Below are positions 1 to 5,387 of a DNA stretch of 7,593 nt, piece by piece (position 1 is the first letter of the stretch; every line of letters starts with the position of its first letter). The stretch spans positions 1 through 7,593 of the forward strand of contig PCWD01000051.1 of NCBI GenBank assembly GCA_002787255.1. The letters run 5' to 3'. The DNA comes from Parcubacteria group bacterium CG11_big_fil_rev_8_21_14_0_20_39_14 (GTDB taxonomy: Bacteria; Patescibacteriota; Minisyncoccia; Minisyncoccales; GCA-002787255). A program made the translations under genes and the position numbers. A model generated the notes under the pieces. It worked only from the letters and a program-made list of their open reading frames with translations. It was not told the DNA's origin and searched no databases.

Positions 1-99
1 CGAAACAAGGCGGCTGCAAAACTTTATAGTAACAGGAAAGCTGACGAAGCCGCCTACGTAAAACCCACGCGAAAATTATTATGCGCTAACTTTAATCTA
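1..99 (+). repeat. 99-bp structured intergenic repeat, copy A
   Basis: This segment aligns without gaps to the minus strand of 7561-7463. By my hand count 82 of 99 bases match. Both copies contain a perfect 8-bp stem, AGGCGGCT (8-15) with AGCCGCCT (48-55), closing a 32-base loop. Twelve of the 17 differences fall in that loop and none in the stem, which suggests a conserved fold. After the stem both copies share ACGTAAAA, then CACGCGAAAATTATTA and a CTTTAAT stretch. Each copy lies upstream of a gene and points toward it, so it may carry a promoter or leader, but I see no convincing -35/-10 pair. The copy touches the window edge and may extend further left. Confidence 0.85.
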
Positions 100-139
100 T
101 TGCTAAAGAGAAAAAATTAAGATATAAAGAAATTATGAA

Positions 140-153
140 CCCCGTTAGAAGTC
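140..153 (+). repeat. Left terminal inverted repeat of the MITE-like element
   Basis: CCCCGTTAGAAGTC is the exact reverse complement of 321-334. Thirteen of its bases are also complementary to the internal copy at 257-269, so in RNA it could pair with either one. Confidence 0.8.
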
Positions 154-157
154 TTAC

Positions 158-184
158 AATAAAAATTTTAGGAAAATTTTTATT
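158..184. repeat. AT-rich 12-bp hairpin inside the element
   Basis: Bases 158-169 and 173-184 are perfect reverse complements (AATAAAAATTTT and AAAATTTTTATT) separated by AGG. The stem contains only A and T. It could form in RNA or as a DNA cruciform. It is not flanked by a GC stem plus U-run, so I do not call it a terminator. Confidence 0.6.
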
Positions 185-256
185 TGATAAATTAGAACAA
201 GTTAATTAGTTAAAACTGACTATGCTCAGAAAAAGTAAATTGTATCAGGAAAAGCA

Positions 257-269
257 ACTTCTAACGGGG
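257..269 (+). repeat. Internal copy of the element end sequence
   Basis: ACTTCTAACGGGG here is identical to 322-334, exactly 65 bases downstream, and is the reverse complement of 140-152. It is followed directly by A and TATAAT, whereas the terminal copy is followed by TGAA. It could be an extra transposase-binding site, the remnant of an older end, or an operator. Confidence 0.75.
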
Positions 270-270
270 A

Positions 271-276
271 TATAAT
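271..276 (+). promoter_or_regulatory. Possible -10 box for clpB
   Basis: TATAAT matches the sigma-70 -10 consensus perfectly and lies 58 bases before the clpB start codon. It would start a transcript near 283, just before the hairpin at 285-323. No TTGACA-like -35 is present at 16-18 bases; the region there reads GGAAAA. The call is therefore tentative, unless the ACTTCTAACGGGG copy between them binds an activator. Confidence 0.35.
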
Positions 277-284
277 CTAAAAAA

Positions 285-323
285 GTCTGTTCGAAATTAG
301 CTATTTGCTACATAAGAACAGAC
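285..323 (+). promoter_or_regulatory. Hairpin in the clpB leader
   Basis: GTCTGTTC (285-292) pairs perfectly with GAACAGAC (316-323). Inside it, TAGC (298-301) pairs with GCTA (307-310) around a five-base loop, giving a two-tier stem with a symmetric 5+5 internal loop. Its 3' arm ends 10 bases before the GTG start codon and shares bases 321-323 with the right inverted repeat. Upstream of a heat-shock-type gene it could be a translation-control element, but it does not itself cover the start codon. Confidence 0.55.
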
Positions 324-334
324 TTCTAACGGGG
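321..334 (+). repeat. Right terminal inverted repeat of the element, overlapping the clpB start codon
   Basis: GACTTCTAACGGGG ends in the G that is the first base of the GTG start codon. Its GGGG is the only purine-rich run near the start, but it abuts the codon and does not resemble a normal Shine-Dalgarno site. Confidence 0.8.
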
Positions 335-2997
335 TGAACGGCGCAACGGGTCCAAATTTTACAATAAAAGCTCAGGAGGCCTTGCAGTTGGCGCACGAGG
401 CGGCTCTTGAGCGAAATCAACAGCAGGTTGACGCTTTGCATCTTTTGCATGGGATGCTTTCTCAGGATGAAAGCATTGTTTTAACCGTTTTGGAAAAATT
501 GGGAGTTGATAGAGAAGAATTGAAAAAAAAGGTTGAAAACTCCCTGAATCTTTTGCCCAGAATTTTTGGCGAAAGCTCTTTGGGGCAAATTTACGCTACC
601 CAGGATTTGGCGCGGATAATGTCCGGAGCCAAAAAAGAAGCTAAAAATTTGACCGATGAATATATAAGCGTTGAACACTTATTTTTGGCTCTTTTAGAGG
701 TTCCTTCCAGGGCAAGAGAAATTTTAGAAGAAGCCGCTAAATTTCAGAAAACCTCGGCTGGAATTGCTTTGCCCTCGGGCAAGTTGGACCGTGATACTGT
801 TTTGAAAATTATTGCCGAACTTCGGGGCGGAGCCCGAATTACGGATGAAACGCCGGAAACCAAGTATCGGGTTCTGGAAAAATACGCCAGAAATTTAACA
901 AAATTAGCGAAAGACAACAAACTTGATCCGGTGATTGGCAGGGAAAATGAAATCAGAAGAATTATGCAGGTTCTTTCCCGGCGGACAAAGAACAACCCGG
1001 TTTTAATCGGGGAAGCCGGAGTTGGAAAAACGGCTATTGTTGAGGGACTGGCTCAAAGGATTGTTTCCGGCGATGTTCCCGAAAGTTTAAAAGCTCGGGA
1101 AATTATCGCCCTTGACCTCGGGTCATTGGTTGCCGGCACAAAATATCGAGGCGAGTTTGAGGATCGCCTCAAGGCAATCTTGAGAGAAATTGAAAAAGCG
1201 GCCGGCAAATTTATTCTTTTCATTGACGAACTTCACACTTTAGTGGGAGCCGGAGCGGCCGAAGGAGCGATTGACGCCTCTAATATGTTAAAACCGGCTT
1301 TAGCCCGGGGAGAACTTCACACTATTGGCTCAACCACTTTAAAAGAATATCAAAAATACATTGAGAGGGACCCGGCTTTGGCTCGCCGTTTTCAGCCGGT
1401 TTATGTTCAGGAGCCCTCGGTTGAGGATACTGTCGCTATTTTGCGGGGATTAAAGGAAAAGTACGAACTTCATCACGGGGTAAGAATTATGGATTCTGCT
1501 TTAATTGCCGCGGCAAATCTTTCTCATCGTTACATTTCCACTGATAGATTTTTGCCTGATAAAGCCGTTGATTTAATGGATGAAGCGGCTTCAGCTTTAA
1601 GACTTGACATTGAAAGCCAGCCTCAGGAGATTGATAATTTAAAACGAGAAATCGCCAGGCTTCAGATTGAGAAGCAGTCCTTAAAAAAAGAAAAAGGGTT
1701 CAAGGTCAGGCTTAAAGACATTGAAGTAAACCTTAAAGATTTACAGGAAAAACTTAATAATTTTCAAAGTCAGTGGCAGAAAGAAAAAGGGGTTATTGAT
1801 AAAATTCACGGTTTGAAAAAAGAGATAGAAATGACTCGTTATAAAATTGAGCAGGCTGAGAGAGAGGCTAATTTTCAAAAAGTGGCAGAAATGAAATACG
1901 GGAAATTGCCCGCCATTAAGAAAGAATTAAAAAAATTAGAAAAAGAGCTAAAAGAAGTTCAAAAGAACCATCAGATGATTAAAGAAGAAGTTACCGAAGA
2001 GAACATCGCTGAAGTTGTTTCAAGATGGACGGGAATTCCGGTGGTTAAAATGTTTGAAGAGGAAGCTCAAAAATTATCTCGAATGGAAGATGTTTTAAGA
2101 AAACGAGTAGTCGGACAGGATGAAGCAATTGAAAAAATCGCCAATGCCATTCTTCGTTCCCGGGCTGGTATTGCCGAAGAAACTCGACCAATCGGGTCTT
2201 TTATATTTTTGGGACCAACCGGCGTTGGAAAAACGGAACTTGCCAGAGCTCTGGCAGAATTTTTATTTAACGATGAAAACGCTATGGTGCGGCTTGATAT
2301 GTCGGAGTATATGGAAAAACACACGGTTTCTAAAATGATTGGCTCCCCTCCCGGTTATGTTGGCTACGAGGAGGGAGGACAGCTTACCGAAGCTATTAGG
2401 CACCGTCCCTACAGCGTTGTTTTGTTTGACGAGATAGAAAAAGCTCACCCGGAAGTTTTTAATATCCTGCTTCAAATTTTTGAGGACGGAAGATTAACCG
2501 ATGCCAAGGGAAGAATGGTTTCATTTAAGAACACAATTATTATTTTAACTTCAAATGTTGGTTCGGAGCTGACCCGACAGATGAGTCATCTCGGTTTTGT
2601 AACCTCTTCTGACGTTGAGGAAAAAGAAGATGATTTAAAAGATAAGTTAAGGGAATCTTTAAGGAACCATTTTAAACCCGAGTTTTTGAACAGGATTGAT
2701 GAAATTATTGTTTTTAACAGCTTAAGAAAAGATTCTTTGATGAAAATCGCGGATATTCAGCTCGGGAAGGTCAAGGAAAGACTTTTACAAAAAAACATTA
2801 CAATTTCAGTAACGGACAGGGCAAAAGAAATTTTAGTTAAAAAAGGCTACGACCCGAATTTCGGAGCCAGACCCTTAAAAAGGGTTATTCAAACAATGGT
2901 TTTAGACGTTCTTTCCAGGCTCTTAATTGAGGGAAAGATAAAAGAGAAAGCCAAAATTAAAGTTGACGCAAAAGACAGCGCAATCATCATAAAATGA
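334..2997 (+). CDS. clpB: ClpB-type AAA+ disaggregase with a ClpC-like LGF loop
   Basis: This is a cytosolic Hsp100 hexamer subunit that threads aggregated proteins through its pore using ATP. At 887 aa it is slightly longer than typical ClpB (about 860). In order it shows a Clp N domain (about 8-150) and AAA1 with Walker A at 226-233 (K232), Walker B at D298/E299, pore Y271 and Arg finger R351/R352. A long coiled-coil middle domain (about 430-553) carries the ClpB hallmark YGK at 522-524. AAA2 has Walker A at 627-634 (K633), Walker B at D699/E700, pore Y675, R787 and sensor-2 GARP (R846). That middle domain separates ClpB from ClpA and ClpC. The odd point is LGF at 753-755, inside an insertion where ClpC has VGF and ClpA has IGL for ClpP docking. 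GTG at 334 is chosen because a TAA lies in frame at 313-315 with no other start between. The stop overlaps the next start as ATGA. Confidence 0.95.
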   Translation: MNGATGPNFTIKAQEALQLAHEAALERNQQQVDALHLLHGMLSQDESIVLTVLEKLGVDREELKKKVENSLNLLPRIFGESSLGQIYATQDLARIMSGAKKEAKNLTDEYISVEHLFLALLEVPSRAREILEEAAKFQKTSAGIALPSGKLDRDTVLKIIAELRGGARITDETPETKYRVLEKYARNLTKLAKDNKLDPVIGRENEIRRIMQVLSRRTKNNPVLIGEAGVGKTAIVEGLAQRIVSGDVPESLKAREIIALDLGSLVAGTKYRGEFEDRLKAILREIEKAAGKFILFIDELHTLVGAGAAEGAIDASNMLKPALARGELHTIGSTTLKEYQKYIERDPALARRFQPVYVQEPSVEDTVAILRGLKEKYELHHGVRIMDSALIAAANLSHRYISTDRFLPDKAVDLMDEAASALRLDIESQPQEIDNLKREIARLQIEKQSLKKEKGFKVRLKDIEVNLKDLQEKLNNFQSQWQKEKGVIDKIHGLKKEIEMTRYKIEQAEREANFQKVAEMKYGKLPAIKKELKKLEKELKEVQKNHQMIKEEVTEENIAEVVSRWTGIPVVKMFEEEAQKLSRMEDVLRKRVVGQDEAIEKIANAILRSRAGIAEETRPIGSFIFLGPTGVGKTELARALAEFLFNDENAMVRLDMSEYMEKHTVSKMIGSPPGYVGYEEGGQLTEAIRHRPYSVVLFDEIEKAHPEVFNILLQIFEDGRLTDAKGRMVSFKNTIIILTSNVGSELTRQMSHLGFVTSSDVEEKEDDLKDKLRESLRNHFKPEFLNRIDEIIVFNSLRKDSLMKIADIQLGKVKERLLQKNITISVTDRAKEILVKKGYDPNFGARPLKRVIQTMVLDVLSRLLIEGKIKEKAKIKVDAKDSAIIIK

Positions 2998-3746
2998 AGA
3001 TAAAATCCGCATCACTCAATTTAATTTTGATTTTAATTGTCGGCGGCATTGGCGGTATCTTATTTGACAGGGTTTTGCTTCCCGAGCTTTCTGAATTTCA
3101 GTTTTTCCATAAAATAAAGTTTATTGGCGAAGACAAAAACACCACCCAGATAATTCAACTTACCGAACAGGTTATTATCAGAGAAAACGAAGCGTTGGAG
3201 GCAGCGGTTCAAAAGGTTGGTCCAACCGTTGGGGTGGTTTTGCGGAAAAACCAGAAAGGAAAAATTTTAGAGCAATTTTCCGGATTTATTTTAACAGGAG
3301 ACGGCTTTATTTTAACTTCCGGCGATTTTTCTGAAGATGCTAATTTGTATTTTTTAACGAAAGAAAAAGAACTGCCATTAGAACTTGTTAAAAAAAACAA
3401 AGAACTTAATTTAGCAATTTTGAAAGCCGAAGATTCCAATTTTCCGACCGTTCCTTTCGGCGAGTTTGAAAAATTAAGGCTGGGGGAAAGAGTCTTTTTG
3501 GTCGGAGCAAAAATTGATACCTCAGCGAAGGTTGGCGTCAATCAAACTTTTCAAAATTTTGTCAATCAAGGCATTTTGAAATCAATTAGCGAGGAGGCAT
3601 TAACTTTAAATTTTTTGGAAGAAAAACATGCCTCCGGTTCCCCGCTTTTTAACATTAAGGGAGAAATGCTCGGGATAAATTTAGTGGACAAAAACGGAGA
3701 AATAAAAGTTGTACCGATAAATAAGATAAGGGAATTCATAAAATAA
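2994..3746 (+). CDS. Membrane-anchored HtrA/trypsin-like protein, probably catalytically inactive
   Basis: The 250-aa protein has a lysine-bearing N-terminus and one hydrophobic segment (about 7-27) with no clear signal-peptidase site, so it is probably anchored with the rest outside the membrane. Residues about 60-250 follow the HtrA (S1C) protease fold: SGFILTGDGFILTS (about 96-109), NLAILKAE (139-146), and ASGSPLF before GEMLGINL near the C-terminus. Aligned to HtrA, the catalytic His (TNxHV) is D111, the catalytic Asp (DLAVLK) is N139, and GNSGGP has become HASGSP with Ser214 kept. Two of three triad residues are therefore missing. There is no PDZ domain after the protease-like fold. The start overlaps the clpB stop by 4 nt (ATGA), implying translational coupling. 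A binding or scaffold role is inferred; the partner is unknown. Confidence 0.75.
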   Translation: MKIKSASLNLILILIVGGIGGILFDRVLLPELSEFQFFHKIKFIGEDKNTTQIIQLTEQVIIRENEALEAAVQKVGPTVGVVLRKNQKGKILEQFSGFILTGDGFILTSGDFSEDANLYFLTKEKELPLELVKKNKELNLAILKAEDSNFPTVPFGEFEKLRLGERVFLVGAKIDTSAKVGVNQTFQNFVNQGILKSISEEALTLNFLEEKHASGSPLFNIKGEMLGINLVDKNGEIKVVPINKIREFIK

Positions 3747-3747
3747 G

Positions 3748-3773
3748 AATAAATTTTCAATTAGAAATTTATT
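3748..3773 (+). promoter_or_regulatory. AT-rich hairpin abutting the rmlC-like start codon
   Basis: AATAAATTT (3748-3756) pairs perfectly with AAATTTATT (3765-3773) around eight bases, and the ATG follows immediately. It fills the whole 27-base gap between the two genes. The spacer has no Shine-Dalgarno sequence. The stem is all A-T, so it would be weak and might melt easily. Confidence 0.45.
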
Positions 3774-4229
3774 ATGATTAAAGATGTAAAAATAAAACAA
3801 TTAAAAATCAATGCCGATGATAGGGGATTTTTAACGGAACTTCTGAAAGAAGGTGAGGAGATTTTTAAAGAAATCAAGCAGTCAAATTATACCGAGAGTT
3901 ATCCCGGGATAATTAAGGCATTTCACTGGCATAAAAAACAGTGGGATGTTTGGTTTGCGGTAAAAGGAATGGCCCAAGTTGTTTTGTATGATTTACGGAA
4001 GGACTCACCGACATATAAGGAAACCAATGTTTTTTATCTGGGAGAAGATAATCGTCTGGTTCTTTTAATTCCGCCGGGTGTGGCTCACGGGTATCGGGTT
4101 TTGGGAAATAAAAACCTGGGATTGATTTATTTTTCCACTGAAGTTTATAACTCAAAAAATCCCGACGAGCAAAGAATATCGTTTGACGACCCGAAAATTG
4201 GTTTTGATTGGGAAACCAAAAATCGCTAA
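3774..4229 (+). CDS. RmlC-family cupin (dTDP-4-dehydrorhamnose 3,5-epimerase-like)
   Basis: The 151-aa cupin matches RmlC/RfbC along its length: DDRGFLTEL (15-23), the segment with the catalytic His (GIIKAFHWH, H51), VKGMAQVVLYDLRKDSPTY (63-81), LIPPGVAHGYRVLG (about 97-110, H105), and a C-terminal FDDPKIGFDW. Canonical RmlC inverts C3 and C5 of dTDP-4-keto-6-deoxyglucose in dTDP-rhamnose synthesis. This copy is shorter (RmlC is about 180 aa) and has a three-residue gap after H51. Where RmlC has the conserved Lys of QGKLVR it has D58, and the Lys after the active-site Tyr region is also absent. The exact reaction is therefore open: epimerase, isomerase or an inactive relative. It lies between the HtrA-like gene and rmlB, and the latter supports a nucleotide-sugar role. 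No Shine-Dalgarno is visible. Confidence 0.8.
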   Translation: MIKDVKIKQLKINADDRGFLTELLKEGEEIFKEIKQSNYTESYPGIIKAFHWHKKQWDVWFAVKGMAQVVLYDLRKDSPTYKETNVFYLGEDNRLVLLIPPGVAHGYRVLGNKNLGLIYFSTEVYNSKNPDEQRISFDDPKIGFDWETKNR

Positions 4230-4246
4230 TTTATGCGAATGTAGGC

Positions 4247-4293
4247 GCTAATCTGTGCGAATAATATTTGCGAAAATTCGCACTCTAATTAGC
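4247..4293. repeat. Palindromic intergenic element between the rmlC-like gene and rmlB
   Basis: GTGCGAAT (4255-4262) pairs perfectly with ATTCGCAC (4276-4283), and outside it GCTAAT (4247-4252) pairs with ATTAGC (4288-4293). The 13-base loop contains a further small TTTGCGAAA palindrome. Related GCGAAT and AATTCGTG pieces flank it (4235-4240 and 4298-4304), so the whole 80-base gap looks like a decayed palindromic repeat. There is no U-run after the stem, so it is not a classical terminator. Confidence 0.6.
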
Positions 4294-4309
4294 ACAAATT
4301 CGTGAGGAA

Positions 4310-5308
4310 ATGAAACTTTTAGTAACCGGCGGACTGGGCTTTATCGGCTCAAACTTCATCCGCTTGATTTTAAAAAAATATCCGGATTATAAGGTTGTTA
4401 ATCTTGATATTCAAAATTACGCCGGTAATCCAAATAATTTGAAAGATGTGGAAGATAACCCTCAATACGGTTTCATAAAGGGGGATATTTGCGATGAAAA
4501 ATTAGTTGAGGATATTTTTTCCACTGAAAAACCCGACGCGCTTGTTCATTTTGCGGCGGCTAGTCATGTAGACCGTTCAATTTTGGGCCCCCAAGAATTT
4601 GTCAGAACCAATGTTCTGGGAACCCAGGTTCTTTTAGACGCTGCCAGACATCATAAAATTGGAAGATTTGTTCATATCGGGACAGATGAGGAATATGGCT
4701 CTATTCAGCAAGGTTCTTTTAGAGAAACCGACCCCCTCAATCCTTCAAGTCCTTATTCCAGCAGCAAGGCTGCTGCCAGTCTTTTGGCCCTTTCTTATTT
4801 TAACACCTTTCATCTTCCGGTAATTGTTACCCGTTCTTCAAATAATTTTGGTTGTAACCAATATCCGGAAAAAGTTATCCCTCTTTTTATTACTAATTTA
4901 ATTGAGGGCAAAAAAGTTCCTCTTTATGGCGATGGTTTTAATGTTCGCGATTGGCTTTATGTTTTGGATAATTGTAAAGCCATTGATGAGGTTTTGCATA
5001 AAGGCAAAGAGGGCGAGATTTATAATGTTGGCGGAGACAACGAATTTTCAAATATTGAACTGACAAAACTTTTGCTGAAATTTTTAGAAAAGGACGCAAG
5101 CTATATTGAATATGTTAAAGACCGGCCGGGACACGACAGACGATATTCTTTAGACTGTTCAAAAATCAAAGAAAAGCTTAACTGGCAGCCGAAGTTCGAA
5201 TTTAATTATGGAATTTATCTGACCGCCGACTGGTATCGGAAAAATGAGTGGTGGTGGAAACCATTGAAATCAGGGGAGTACCTAGAGTATTACAAGAAGC
5301 AGTATTAA
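4310..5308 (+). CDS. rmlB: dTDP-glucose 4,6-dehydratase
   Basis: RmlB converts dTDP-glucose to dTDP-4-keto-6-deoxyglucose, the branch point for rhamnose and other deoxysugars of surface polysaccharides, using tightly bound NAD+. The 332-aa protein is a full-length extended SDR (the family is usually 320-360). It has the NAD-binding TGGLGFIGSNF at 6-16, D33 for the ribose, GTDEEYG with D126/E127 (the catalytic Asp-Glu pair), and Y149xxxK153. It also has SNNFGCNQYPEKVIPLF and RDWLYVLDN for substrate, and RPGHDRRYSLDCSK near the end. RmlB usually reads TDEVYG; here the fourth residue is Glu, outside the catalytic pair. GTGAGG at 4302-4307 is the clearest Shine-Dalgarno-like sequence in the window, though only two bases before the ATG. 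The Rossmann motif at residue 6 fixes the start. RmlA and RmlD are not in the window. Confidence 0.93.
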   Translation: MKLLVTGGLGFIGSNFIRLILKKYPDYKVVNLDIQNYAGNPNNLKDVEDNPQYGFIKGDICDEKLVEDIFSTEKPDALVHFAAASHVDRSILGPQEFVRTNVLGTQVLLDAARHHKIGRFVHIGTDEEYGSIQQGSFRETDPLNPSSPYSSSKAAASLLALSYFNTFHLPVIVTRSSNNFGCNQYPEKVIPLFITNLIEGKKVPLYGDGFNVRDWLYVLDNCKAIDEVLHKGKEGEIYNVGGDNEFSNIELTKLLLKFLEKDASYIEYVKDRPGHDRRYSLDCSKIKEKLNWQPKFEFNYGIYLTADWYRKNEWWWKPLKSGEYLEYYKKQY

Positions 5309-5348
5309 GAGAGATAAAAAGTGAAAGCGGGGTTTAAATACAATAAGG

Positions 5349-5370
5349 GCGGCATAAATGCCGCTTTTTT
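5349..5370 (+). terminator. Intrinsic terminator after rmlB
   Basis: GCGGCAT (5349-5355) pairs perfectly with ATGCCGC (5358-5364), or as a 6-bp stem with a TAAA loop, followed by six T. It lies 40 bases after the rmlB stop and closes the plus-strand block before the convergent rodA end. On the minus strand the same hairpin lacks a U-run, so it would stop rodA transcripts less well. An overlapping alternative stem, CCGCTTT (5361-5367) with AAAGCGG (5379-5385), also exists. Confidence 0.85.
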
Positions 5371-5387
5371 CTAATCCCAAAGCGGAA

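Larger units (their letters stand above)
140..334. mobile_element. MITE-like non-coding element inserted at the clpB start
   Basis: The segment is bounded by perfect 14-bp terminal inverted repeats, CCCCGTTAGAAGTC (140-153) and GACTTCTAACGGGG (321-334). It is flanked on both sides by TGAA (136-139 and 335-338), which looks like a 4-bp target-site duplication. Removing the element and one TGAA rejoins ATGAACGGCGC, giving an ATG start in frame with clpB, where the gene now starts with GTG at the junction. The interior has no credible ORF. It holds an AT-rich 12-bp hairpin, an internal third copy of the end sequence, a TATAAT box and a hairpin. No transposase is present, so any mobility would be in trans. 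A repeated structured RNA leader is the main alternative. Confidence 0.6.

Noticed and set aside
135..209. A 24-codon ORF starting at the inferred old clpB ATG and ending at TAG 207-209.
   Set aside because: It runs through the left inverted repeat and the AT hairpin, has no family resemblance, and is best explained as a by-product of the insertion.
140..334. Three copies of ACTTCTAACGGGG in either orientation as a CRISPR remnant or tracrRNA-like anti-repeat.
   Set aside because: The units are only 13 bases and mixed in orientation, with unequal spacing, and no cas gene is present. Terminal inverted repeats explain them better.
2067..2475. Several 70-85 codon ORFs overlapping the second ATPase domain of clpB on both strands.
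   Set aside because: They are out-of-frame shadows of a strongly conserved coding region with no recognisable protein character.
2995..2997. Recoding of TGA as glycine, as in some CPR lineages.
   Set aside because: TGA ends clpB at the expected C-terminus of the family, inside a standard ATGA overlap, and no gene in the window contains an internal TGA.
3209..3541. A 110-codon minus-strand ORF inside the HtrA-like gene.
   Set aside because: It is the reverse complement of a conserved beta-barrel coding region, is rich in Ser, Lys and Pro as shadows often are, and has no independent support.
2994..3746. The HtrA-like gene as a decaying pseudogene because its triad is lost.
   Set aside because: The frame is open from a coupled start to the C-terminus, the fold motifs are intact, and the substitutions are at specific catalytic sites, which fits a retained non-catalytic protein better.
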